Source: Nitrososphaerota archaeon (GTDB lineage: Archaea > Thermoproteota > Nitrososphaeria > Nitrososphaerales > Nitrosopumilaceae). Taken from it: a stretch of 64,000 nucleotides of DNA. Each line of letters begins with the position of its first letter. Positions within the stretch are counted from its first letter, which is position 1. This document shows, in pieces, positions 42,739-50,310 of the stretch. The notes under the pieces are model-generated. The model saw only the letters and a program-made list of their open reading frames with translations. It was not told the origin of the DNA and did not search any database. A program made the position numbers and the translations under genes. The DNA is taken from contig JAGWHF010000004.1 of the NCBI GenBank assembly GCA_028866895.1, positions 113,671 to 177,670 on the forward strand. Reading direction: 5' to 3'.

Positions 42739-43023
42739 TTATTCCGTCCCTTCAGCGCCGCCATCCAGCCGCAGTGCGCGAGTTCCCGAGATTGCCTCCA
42801 CCTTTACGGCCCAGTCGGCAAGATTCCTGTAAAAGACCACTTCGGACTTTAGGAGCTTGGGCATCATGTCAAAGAAGTTCTCAAGATACATCCACTGGAA
42901 AGAGTAGAAGCTTGCAAATTCTTCCATGTACAACGTGCACAGGTCAGCATACTGCCTAAAGAGCCTCCCGCCCCCGCCGGCCTCTGCCGCCGCTGACCTC
43001 CTCTCTAGCTGTGTCTCACTCAT
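42739..43023 (-). CDS. Small hypothetical protein
   Basis: 94 residues: MSETQLERRSAAAEAGGGG then RLFRQYADLCTLYMEEFASFYSFQWMYLENFFDMMPKLL, which is helical and aromatic, ending near GTRALRLDGG. The start at 43023 is supported by a minus-strand TTTTAATAG element about 25 nt upstream, giving a leaderless message. No family recognised. Confidence 0.6.
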   Translation of the reverse strand: MSETQLERRSAAAEAGGGGRLFRQYADLCTLYMEEFASFYSFQWMYLENFFDMMPKLLKSEVVFYRNLADWAVKVEAISGTRALRLDGGAEGTE

Positions 43024-43112
43024 CCCCATTAAAGTACGGTTCGATCTATTAAAATTGATCATTGATTCCCGCCCTTGAAAATCGGAACTGCCCATCCCGG
43101 TGGGCATTCCGG

Positions 43113-43571
43113 CTATCCGTACGGTATTCCCTTCTCGCTTGCACGCATCCTCGCTATCGCGTTGAGTGCGTTGTTCTGGTAGTTCTCAATCCGTGAAAGC
43201 CACGATGCGATATCTGTGGCCGTTACCACTCCTGCCAGCCTGCCAGATCCGTCCACTACGACGAGCCTCCTTATCCCATAGACAGACATCATGAGCGCCG
43301 CCTCGTCAATAATCTTATCAGGACTTGTGGTAATTATCGGGCGCGACATCACGTCCTCAACAGACACTCTGGACGGGGTGATATCCCTTGACGTTACCTT
43401 TTTTACAATGTCCCTCTCTGTCAGCATGCCCACGGGGGATTCCCCGGCTGTAACCACTATAGACCCTATGCCTATCGTGGACATTATCTTTGCTGCTTCC
43501 ATCACGGTCGAGCCCGCAGGAATCGTCTGTATAAACTCGGTCATTATGTGCCCTACTGTAGACTCGCCCAT
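43113..43571 (-). CDS. CBS-domain pair protein
   Basis: 152 residues, two tandem CBS motifs: VGHIMTEFIQTIPAGSTVMEAAKIM / GSIVVTAGESPVGMLTERDIV and VEDVMSRPIITTSPDKIIDEAALMM / IRRLVVVDGSGRLAGVVTATDIA. Such pairs bind adenine nucleotides or S-adenosylmethionine and act as sensors. Stand-alone without an enzyme domain. Adjacent genes give no clue to its partner. Confidence 0.87.
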   Translation of the reverse strand: MGESTVGHIMTEFIQTIPAGSTVMEAAKIMSTIGIGSIVVTAGESPVGMLTERDIVKKVTSRDITPSRVSVEDVMSRPIITTSPDKIIDEAALMMSVYGIRRLVVVDGSGRLAGVVTATDIASWLSRIENYQNNALNAIARMRASEKGIPYG

Positions 43572-43657
43572 GATAGCTAGCGCCCTTCTGGGGTTAATAG
43601 CGCTGATGACTAGACAAGATGAGCTTGTGTTAAACTAATTTTATCAAATTCATGCCC

Positions 43658-44113
43658 CTAATCAGTGGCCTCTACCTTCGCAGAAATTATCTCCCCTATT
43701 ATCCTCCCAGGGTGCAGCCCGTCGTAGTAGGTGAAGGTTCCCTCATCCTTTGAGACAAGCGTGATAGTCTCATTCTGGCCGGGCTGCAGTATCCCCGTAT
43801 GTACACCCAGTCTCTCAACATAGAACATGTGCGGTCTTGAATCCATGTTGATTACCGTCAGGATGTACGGGGTATTCCCAGCCTTCATTACAAGGGTTGG
43901 ATCGACTCCGCCATTGCCTACAAGACCGACCACCCTTGTCTGCCCCTTGACATCCTCAAAGGCTACCGTTGCATGTATCTCCTCGTTCCAGAAGATAGGC
44001 ACCTGCCTGACAAACCCTTCGCCTACAAGCACAACTATCAGGACAAAGAGGGCTGCACAGCCTACAATTGCAAAGACCATAAACCTCGAGTTGCCCGAAT
44101 TTTCGTTTAACAT
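43658..44113 (-). CDS. Membrane-anchored cupredoxin-like protein lacking copper ligands
   Basis: 151 residues from MLNENSGNSRFM. One N-terminal transmembrane helix (MVFAIVGCAALFVLIVVLVGEG) and a cupredoxin-type beta-sandwich: HATVAFEDVK, ILTVINMDSRPHMFYVE, KDEGTFTYYDGLHPGR. Type 1 copper proteins of ammonia oxidisers have YxCxxxxHxxM near the end; here the Cys and Met are missing, so a mononuclear type 1 copper site is unlikely. It may bind another metal or be structural. Confidence 0.7.
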   Translation of the reverse strand: MLNENSGNSRFMVFAIVGCAALFVLIVVLVGEGFVRQVPIFWNEEIHATVAFEDVKGQTRVVGLVGNGGVDPTLVMKAGNTPYILTVINMDSRPHMFYVERLGVHTGILQPGQNETITLVSKDEGTFTYYDGLHPGRIIGEIISAKVEATD

Positions 44114-44230
44114 AGCAGCATCTTGGCATGGATACAGGTAAACCCCCACGCCAAAACCCAAGACTGGGAACAGCCAACACAAATGAGGACTTTTAATGCC
44201 GTCAGCCATGTTGGGTTTTATCTGATTCAC

Positions 44231-45448
44231 ATGACACGCGGCAACAGCACAATCCCCCCGTGGCTGACAAGGAACGTCGCCCTGCTCTCCTTCTCAGCCT
44301 TTTTTGCAGACATGGGATATCAGGCAGTAACGGCAGTCTTTCCGCTCCTCCTCATCATCAAGATGCACGAGCCTGCATACCTCTACGGTCTCATCCTTGC
44401 GCTGAGCTACGGCCTAGGCTCCGCCGTGTCGCTACTTGGCGGCAGGCTGGGCGACAAGTACGGCAAAAAGACGATCTCCATAATCGGCAACCTATTCATA
44501 CCGCTAATGTCGGTGGCCGCCCTTTTCCAGAACATCTGGCTGGTCGGTGCCCTCTTTGTCCTTGGATGGTGGGCGAGGTATTTCCGCTCTCCTGCAAGGC
44601 GCGCGTGGCTCGTCGACATATCAAGCCCCGGCCATCGCACGAAGGTCTTTGGCTTTCTTCACTCGCTTGATGTTGGGGGCGGCATTGTAGCAGTAGCCTA
44701 CACCTCACTCCTTGTGTACCTGAAGGTTCCCTTCTCAGAGATCATGCTTGTCACCATAGCACCACTTCTTGTCTCAAGCGCGTGCCTTGTCCCTGCAAGC
44801 CAGAGGCCCGAGGGAGCAGCCTTGCGGCAGGAAACAGAAACGGAAGGTACCTCAAGCATCATTTCTGGCAGGGACGGCTTTGTCCTACGCGCCCTCCTCA
44901 TCTCTGCTACGCTGTTTGGCTTTAGCTTCTATGCCCTCGGGTTCCCCATAATCACCGTGGCCGAGTCGCAGTCAAGCCCCGTCCTAGGAATCCTGACTTT
45001 CGGGATTTTCCTTGGAGCCTCCTCGCTTGCAGGCTACCTGCTTGGCGTCTTCCATGGAAGGAGGCCCGTCAGGACCCTGTGGACCCTGGGATACCTGCTT
45101 GCGGCAGCCTCCTCTCTTGCCATAGGATTGGCCTACCTCTTCCACCTCGATCTCTGGCTCTACTACCTCGGTGCCGCCGGGCTGGGATTTGCGACGGGTT
45201 CCGTCGAGACCTTCGAGCCGGTCCTCGTCTCATTCCTTGTAAGGGCAAAAAAGCTCTCAAGCGGCATGGGCTGGTTAAGCTCAAGCAGGGCCCTGGGCCT
45301 CTTCGTATCCAACCTGGCAATGGGCATCCTCTTTGTTTTCAGCCAGTTTGATTCCTACACCTACGCTGCGCTCTCCGCCTGCTTTGCGGCAGTCATACTT
45401 TCCGTCGCAGACCTGAGGAAGGCCCGCCCAGGTAAGGACCCAGCCTAG
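44231..45448 (+). CDS. MFS transporter
   Basis: 405 residues, about 12 transmembrane helices. GLILALSYGLGSAVSLLGGRLGDKYGKKTISIIG has the MFS GxxxDxxGRR-type motif between helices 2 and 3, and the halves are separated by a charged loop (SQRPEGAALRQETETEG). Export of drugs or other small molecules is one possibility, but the substrate cannot be predicted. ATG 44231 is used; the upstream frame reads through promoter sequence. Confidence 0.87.
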   Translation: MTRGNSTIPPWLTRNVALLSFSAFFADMGYQAVTAVFPLLLIIKMHEPAYLYGLILALSYGLGSAVSLLGGRLGDKYGKKTISIIGNLFIPLMSVAALFQNIWLVGALFVLGWWARYFRSPARRAWLVDISSPGHRTKVFGFLHSLDVGGGIVAVAYTSLLVYLKVPFSEIMLVTIAPLLVSSACLVPASQRPEGAALRQETETEGTSSIISGRDGFVLRALLISATLFGFSFYALGFPIITVAESQSSPVLGILTFGIFLGASSLAGYLLGVFHGRRPVRTLWTLGYLLAAASSLAIGLAYLFHLDLWLYYLGAAGLGFATGSVETFEPVLVSFLVRAKKLSSGMGWLSSSRALGLFVSNLAMGILFVFSQFDSYTYAALSACFAAVILSVADLRKARPGKDPA

Positions 45449-45506
45449 TGGAGGGCCCTGATCAAGTTTTATACTTGGCAGATAATAGCATCTTGGGAAT
45501 CTGCTG

Positions 45507-46091
45507 ATGGGGACAAGGATCATTTCGTTTATCGCAATATCAATTCTCACACTCTCGGTCAACGCGGCCCTGGCAGACAGCATGGGAGGCATGCAGACGT
45601 CCAACAGCACTTCCGCCACGCAGGAGAACATGGCGGGAATGGCCATGACCCAGATGTCCTACCAAGTCACCGCAGCAAATTCCACATATCTGGTAACTAT
45701 CGGATCAAACTCACAGGTACCTGCAGGTGTAACCTTCAATGCCGAACAGAAGAGCCTCAGCTTCGGCGTATCAGGCCTTAGCACCCGCGACCTCTCACAT
45801 TACGAGGTGACCATCCCATCGGCGCTGCTTAATGGCAGATTTACAGCATCCGTCGGGGGCGCCCAATTGAAGATCATCCCCGTCCCGAATGCCACAAGCA
45901 CCACCATCCACATCAATATTTCAGGTCCCTTCGTAAAGTCAAATGGAGTCAATGACTCATCCACGGTGATCCTCGTAGGAACCCAGGCCGTCCCAGAGTT
46001 TCCGACAGGCCTTGTCCTTGCCTTGCCAATAGTCCTTGCAGCATCCATCGCCATCACACGCGGCACCAGGGCCTTCCGGCTTACATCCTGA
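45507..46091 (+). CDS. Secreted protein with PEF-like C-terminal anchor
   Basis: 194 residues. Signal peptide ISFIAISILTLSVNAALAD, a methionine-rich patch (ENMAGMAMTQMSY), a beta-rich domain with N-glycosylation-type sites, and a C-terminal VPEFPTGLVLALPIVLAASIAITRGTR, the PEF plus hydrophobic plus basic sorting/anchor signal also found in the propeller at 7 kb. Surface-bound. Function unknown; the methionine cluster could bind copper (inference). Confidence 0.75.
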   Translation: MGTRIISFIAISILTLSVNAALADSMGGMQTSNSTSATQENMAGMAMTQMSYQVTAANSTYLVTIGSNSQVPAGVTFNAEQKSLSFGVSGLSTRDLSHYEVTIPSALLNGRFTASVGGAQLKIIPVPNATSTTIHINISGPFVKSNGVNDSSTVILVGTQAVPEFPTGLVLALPIVLAASIAITRGTRAFRLTS

Positions 46092-46212
46092 TCATCACTC
46101 GATGCAAGGCAGCCTCCAAAGATAACAGGTTCAAGGCCACTTCACGCCGATAACTTTGTTCACTAACAAGGTGTCACAACCAATTACTATCCCGCCCCAG
46201 ACATGATAGCAG

Positions 46213-46794
46213 ATGGCGCGCCCAGTGCAGGCAAGCATCCTGTCGCGGATCATCCTTTCAAGGATGCGCCATGCGGCACGGCCTGCCCTTCCCGTCATTC
46301 TTGCCTCGTGCATACTCATTTCCACCATTTCACCCTCCTACGCAGACGAGCTTGTCACGGTAAATACCGTCGCCAACGTGAGCGAGCATTCATTGCTGTC
46401 TGCCGTTTCCAACCTACAGGAGTATCCTAAGATCTTTCCCCAGAACATCAGGTCTGTCAGCATTCTCAACAAGACGTCAGGACTTGTGGAGATAAACGCA
46501 GGCCTTGACGGCCTCTTCTTTGATACCGAGGCAGTCTGCAACAAGACATCCGCCGGCACCTATTCTGTTACCGTGGTCTCAGGAGACCTCAAGGGCACGT
46601 CTCTTGTAACGCGGCTCAGCAAGACATGGGGCTTTGACGGCTCAGCCGGCATGGGAACCAAGGTTGGCATCAGCCTCGACCTCAAGATGTCAGGCCTCCT
46701 CTCATGGATGACCGGTTTCATCCCCAAATCCTCCCTGACCTCTGTCCTCCAGTACGGGTTCGCCAGGTTTGTCGGCCATGCAGGTTCCCCCTGA
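46213..46794 (+). CDS. Secreted SRPBCC (coenzyme-Q-binding/START-like) protein
   Basis: 193 residues. A signal-like segment near residues 28-45 (LPVILASCILISTISPSYA) precedes VANVSEHSLLSAVSNLQEYPKIFPQNIRSVSIL, GLVEINAGLDG, KTWGFDGSAGMGTKVGISLDLKM, the pattern of SRPBCC/polyketide-cyclase-like hydrophobic ligand pockets. Proteins of this superfamily are normally cytosolic, so an exported one is unusual. ATG at 46264 is a possible alternative start. Confidence 0.65.
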   Translation: MARPVQASILSRIILSRMRHAARPALPVILASCILISTISPSYADELVTVNTVANVSEHSLLSAVSNLQEYPKIFPQNIRSVSILNKTSGLVEINAGLDGLFFDTEAVCNKTSAGTYSVTVVSGDLKGTSLVTRLSKTWGFDGSAGMGTKVGISLDLKMSGLLSWMTGFIPKSSLTSVLQYGFARFVGHAGSP

Positions 46795-46897
46795 GTGCCC
46801 GATGCGGGGTTCTCCCCCTCCGCGGCCAGCAGGAAGCAGTACATGGATCCATACTGGAGGAGACCTGCCGGGATGTCGTGCCTCCGAGGCAGGCCTG

Positions 46898-47403
46898 CTA
46901 CCGCTTGAGGTCTGAGGCCCTCATTGCCCTGCCGGTCTTTGGGTCCTTTATCCTGCCATCCCAGTACCTCAGGCACGACGTTGAAAGGCTGCTAAAACTT
47001 TCCACCAACTCCTCGTCCTGTCCCGCCCTTGCGGCTTCCACCAGCTCCTCAGAGCGGTGTACAGTACAACCATCGACCTGCCGAACACCTTGCAATATTT
47101 CTTCTCCGGTACCAAGTTGAGATCCACAAACTGGACCACCCGGTCATAGTTTCGCACAACCGTCTCCGCATCCCTCTCCTCCGCCGCTGCTCCTCCGACA
47201 TATGCCTGCACTATATTCCGCGCAGCCACCTTGTGGGCCGGATCGCTGAGTATCCGGTATATCAGGCCGAGAGTCTCCCTCTCATGCTCCATCTTCGCAT
47301 AGCGTATCGTAAAGACCGAGGTGATTATGGCTCCAAAAGAGCCTATAAACGTCGCAATTACAAGCCAGACTTCTGTATCAAGACCATATATTATTTCAGC
47401 CAT
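46898..47403 (-). pseudogene. Membrane protein gene with apparent frameshift near 47060
   Basis: From 47403 a frame encodes a membrane helix (VWLVIATFIGSFGAIITSVF) followed by a soluble helical domain up to YTALRS, and then drifts into unlikely Trp/Arg-rich text ending at 46969. The alternative frame, open from 47095 to 46898, continues the protein naturally: RSEELVEAARAGQDEELVESF, LSTSCLRYWDGRIKDPK, RASDLKR. The switch lies at about 47050-47070. Either a one-base frameshift mutation or a sequencing error breaks the gene. Confidence 0.6.
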
Positions 47404-47569
47404 TTTATTTCGACCCCCATGAAGGTCGAAGCGTCATCTGCTTAATTAAGTGGCAAATACGATTTCTAGTCCTGATAACCTGGCCATTCCCTTTGCATTA
47501 GAGGATGGTCCCCACAGCAACAGATTTGAAGAGGCGTGCGTTTCCATGCATGATATTCGTATTGCCTTG

Positions 47570-47578
47570 TTAAATATT
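47570..47578 (+). promoter_or_regulatory. TATA box of the secreted gene at 47.6 kb
   Basis: TTAAATATT about 25 nt before the ATG, typical for a leaderless transcript. Confidence 0.5.
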
Positions 47579-47596
47579 TCAGCGAGGGACAATCCA

Positions 47597-48349
47597 ATGG
47601 GTTTGACAACAAAGGCACCCATGCCGTCGCGCATTCTTGCAGCAATCATTCTAACTGCAGTTCTCGTCCTTCTGATTCCAACGTTCACAAGCCAGGCAGG
47701 CGCCCTCACAAGGAGGGATTTTGGATACCTTAACGACCAGCACCTCACCGCATCAAACGGCGACACCAAGGTCTGCGGAGACCACCTCTGCAAACCAGGC
47801 GAGTGGGACAGCCTCCAGCAGTCCATCTCGGACGCCCAGCACGGCAGGCCTGCCATCAACTCTACCGCAACTCCAAGGCATGACCCGCAGCCCACATCCT
47901 CGGTCGTCTCCGAACAGCCATCCAGCAATTACGCAACACCCGTTGCAGGCCCCCTGCCAGGAATTCCCTTGCCGCCCCTTCCCATACCGGTTCCTTCGCC
48001 CGGCCCCCAGTCCCTCACGGCAGCAAACCATACTTCAGGCTATGTTGGTTCAGACAAGCAAATCTACGTCCTTGGAATAAACCAGGGAACGGCGGTCCGC
48101 ATCTACGGCCAGATACCTGCCATACAGGACGGTACTGTGACCGTCTCGGTCAAGACTCCCTTCAACGTATACACGGCGATAACGACCCACACGGACCGCA
48201 CAGGGTCATTTTTTGTCCCGTACGTTATCAGATATGATTCTCCTGGGGGAAGGTACGAGATCACCGCAGGATACCATGGCATCACGGTCTCCGGCAGCTT
48301 TTTCCTTATAAGATCAAGCACGTACGGAAGCATCAGCATGGCGCAGTGA
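47597..48349 (+). CDS. Secreted proline-rich protein with C-terminal beta domain
   Basis: 250 residues. Signal peptide MPSRILAAIILTAVLVLLIPTFTSQAG, a Cys pair in CGDHLCKPGEW, a proline-rich linker (PLPGIPLPPLPIPVPSPGP), then a beta-sandwich-like end (IYVLGINQGTAVRIYG, TVTVSVKTPFNVYTA, SFFVPYVIRYD). CGDHxCxPGEW-type motifs recur in thaumarchaeal surface proteins (my recollection). Start at 47597 is backed by the TATA box; the longer frame has no support. Confidence 0.68.
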   Translation: MGLTTKAPMPSRILAAIILTAVLVLLIPTFTSQAGALTRRDFGYLNDQHLTASNGDTKVCGDHLCKPGEWDSLQQSISDAQHGRPAINSTATPRHDPQPTSSVVSEQPSSNYATPVAGPLPGIPLPPLPIPVPSPGPQSLTAANHTSGYVGSDKQIYVLGINQGTAVRIYGQIPAIQDGTVTVSVKTPFNVYTAITTHTDRTGSFFVPYVIRYDSPGGRYEITAGYHGITVSGSFFLIRSSTYGSISMAQ

Positions 48350-48439
48350 CAGCACTGCAGAATGCCAGGCTGTTCTGGAGCACTCTCAACACTGAAAATC
48401 AGAATCCCACCTTAAATAATGAGGAACGGTCATCCATCT

Positions 48440-48871
48440 ATGAAGATAAAAAAGATCCTCGTACCTCTTGACGGCTCGGAGAACTCGCTCAAATCTCTCA
48501 AGCAGGCGGCAGACCTTGCAGGCATTGTTGGCGCCTCCATCACTTGCCTCCACGTGGTGACTGGCATGAGTGCCTTTGCGGCAGTACATCCGCTCATAAT
48601 ACCTGAGGCCAAGTGGCCCGGCTACGTAAAGGACATCATGAAGGATGCGAGAAGGATCGCCTCACAGGCAGGAATCCAGTACCAAGAGGCAGTCATCGGC
48701 GGCATGGCCGCAGGGTATGATATTGTCACATTCGCAGACAGCAGGGCAAATGCCGTAGACCTGATAGTAATTGCCAGAAGAGGGCAGTACTTGGCAAGGG
48801 AGGCCTTCCCCGGCAGCACGGCAAATTTTGTAATCCACAAGTCAAGGACTCCCGTCCTGCTCGTAAGATAG
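48440..48871 (+). CDS. Universal stress protein (UspA family)
   Basis: 143 residues. KKILVPLDGSENSLKSLKQAADLA and AVIGGMAAGYDIVTFADSRANAVDLIVIARR, then GSTANFVIHKSRTPVLLVR: the alpha/beta Usp fold. The ATP-binding glycines are only partly conserved, so nucleotide binding is uncertain. A TATA-like TTAAATAAT lies about 22 nt upstream of the ATG. Common stand-alone regulator of stress responses. Confidence 0.87.
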   Translation: MKIKKILVPLDGSENSLKSLKQAADLAGIVGASITCLHVVTGMSAFAAVHPLIIPEAKWPGYVKDIMKDARRIASQAGIQYQEAVIGGMAAGYDIVTFADSRANAVDLIVIARRGQYLAREAFPGSTANFVIHKSRTPVLLVR

Positions 48872-49004
48872 TTCGTCCCAAGCATACAGACAGCCTGTCC
48901 CCTGAGACGGCGCCGGCAAGACACGGCCTAGAGGAATTCTAATAGAAAATTCCTATGGGATATTGCATGTCTATCTAAAGGATTTTAACCCGCATGGAGA
49001 AAGT

Positions 49005-50255
49005 ATGGACGTGAAGATTCTAACAATTGATGATTTTGACACAAAGGGCAAGACCGTCTTCCTTCGCGTCGACATGAACTGCCCAATAGATCCCGTTACC
49101 ATGAAGATAATCGAGACTAGCAGAATAAGGGAGGCCACAGAGTCGCTCAAGGATCTTGCTGACGCAAAGGTCGTGATCGCGTCCCACCAGGGCCGTGTCG
49201 GCAACAAGGACTATACCGGCATGGAGAACCATGCCAAGGTGCTAGAAGAAATCCTCGGCCGGAAGATAAGATACGTCGAGGACGTCATCGGTTCCGAGGC
49301 CCAGAAGGCAATAAGCGACATGAAGGAAGGCGACATTGTTCTGCTTGACAACGTAAGGCTCTGCGCGGAGGAAAACTACGAGTTCTCCGCCCCCGATGCC
49401 GCAAAGACCATCATGGTCAGGCGCCTTTCGAAGCTCTTTGACATTTGCGTGCTAGACTCATTTCCAAGCTCACATCGGGCCCATCCTTCGATCATAGGCT
49501 TTGCCCACGTTCTCCCCGCCTGTGCAGGAAGGCTTGTCGAGCGCGAGGTAAAGAAGCTGGACGAAATAATGACGGTCGCAAAGGGCCCCCACGTAGTCGT
49601 GCTGGGCGGCTCAAAGGTTATCGACAGGCTTGAGGCCATCAAGGAACTCATCCAGAACGGCAGGGCCGACCAGGTCCTCCTGACTGGCGTCATAGCAAAC
49701 GTCTTCCTCAGGGCCCAGGGCAGGATCAAGTTCCCGCTGGGCATAAAGCGCGAGGAGGAAGTCGTCCAGAAGGCCCACTCCCTGATAGGAGAGTATCCCG
49801 ACGTCTTCTCGGTGCCCGTGGACGTCGCGGTGGAACGCAACGGCAAAAGGGCGGAGATGGACGTACGCGAGCTCGTCAAGGGCGAGGCTGTCTTTGACCT
49901 CGGTCCAAAGACGGTCGACTATTACCTAAAGTCAATACAGAGCGCTGGCACCGTCTTCATGAGCGGTCCCGCAGGGTTTTTCGAGAACGAGAGCTTCAAG
50001 TACGGTACTGAGGAGCTTCTAAAGGGCGTTGCAAACTCCTTTGCCACCACCATCGTCAGCGGCGGCCACCTTACGGCCGCCCTCAAGAGGTACGGCCTTG
50101 CCGAGAAGATAAACCACATAAGCACCGCAGGGGGCGCGCTTGTCCTCTACCTCACAGGAGTGAAGCTTCCCATGATCCAGGCACTAGAGGAGGCTGCGGC
50201 AAGGTACAGGGAATCCAAGCCCAGCTACCAGAACATGGCATCGCAGCTAAAGTAG
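49005..50255 (+). CDS. pgk: Phosphoglycerate kinase, archaeal type
   Basis: 416 residues. KTVFLRVDMNCPID, SHQGRVG, RLCAEENYEFS, LDSFPSSHRAHPSI, GGSKVIDRL and STAGGALVLYLTG supply the 3-phosphoglycerate and nucleotide sites; transfers phosphate between 1,3-bisphosphoglycerate and ADP. The glycine loop normally GGGDT reads SGGHLT, as in some archaeal PGKs. MDVKILTIDDFD is used as start since the upstream frame from TTG is poor. Stand-alone, so it serves gluconeogenesis or the central pathway without local partners. Confidence 0.93.
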   Translation: MDVKILTIDDFDTKGKTVFLRVDMNCPIDPVTMKIIETSRIREATESLKDLADAKVVIASHQGRVGNKDYTGMENHAKVLEEILGRKIRYVEDVIGSEAQKAISDMKEGDIVLLDNVRLCAEENYEFSAPDAAKTIMVRRLSKLFDICVLDSFPSSHRAHPSIIGFAHVLPACAGRLVEREVKKLDEIMTVAKGPHVVVLGGSKVIDRLEAIKELIQNGRADQVLLTGVIANVFLRAQGRIKFPLGIKREEEVVQKAHSLIGEYPDVFSVPVDVAVERNGKRAEMDVRELVKGEAVFDLGPKTVDYYLKSIQSAGTVFMSGPAGFFENESFKYGTEELLKGVANSFATTIVSGGHLTAALKRYGLAEKINHISTAGGALVLYLTGVKLPMIQALEEAAARYRESKPSYQNMASQLK

Positions 50256-50260
50256 GCGCT

Positions 50261-50296
50261 GCAAAAAAATAAAATAAAAAGGTGCCTGTCAGGCAC
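50261..50296 (-). terminator. Hairpin plus T-run terminator of the large repeat gene
   Basis: On the minus strand GTGCCTG-A-CAGGCAC (50282-50296) is a perfect 7-bp stem, followed by TTTTTATTTTATTTTTTT. It terminates the 50.3-52.8 kb gene and, as an A-rich leading segment, also marks the end of pgk. Confidence 0.5.
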
Positions 50297-50310
50297 ACTG
50301 CCTGACGGAC

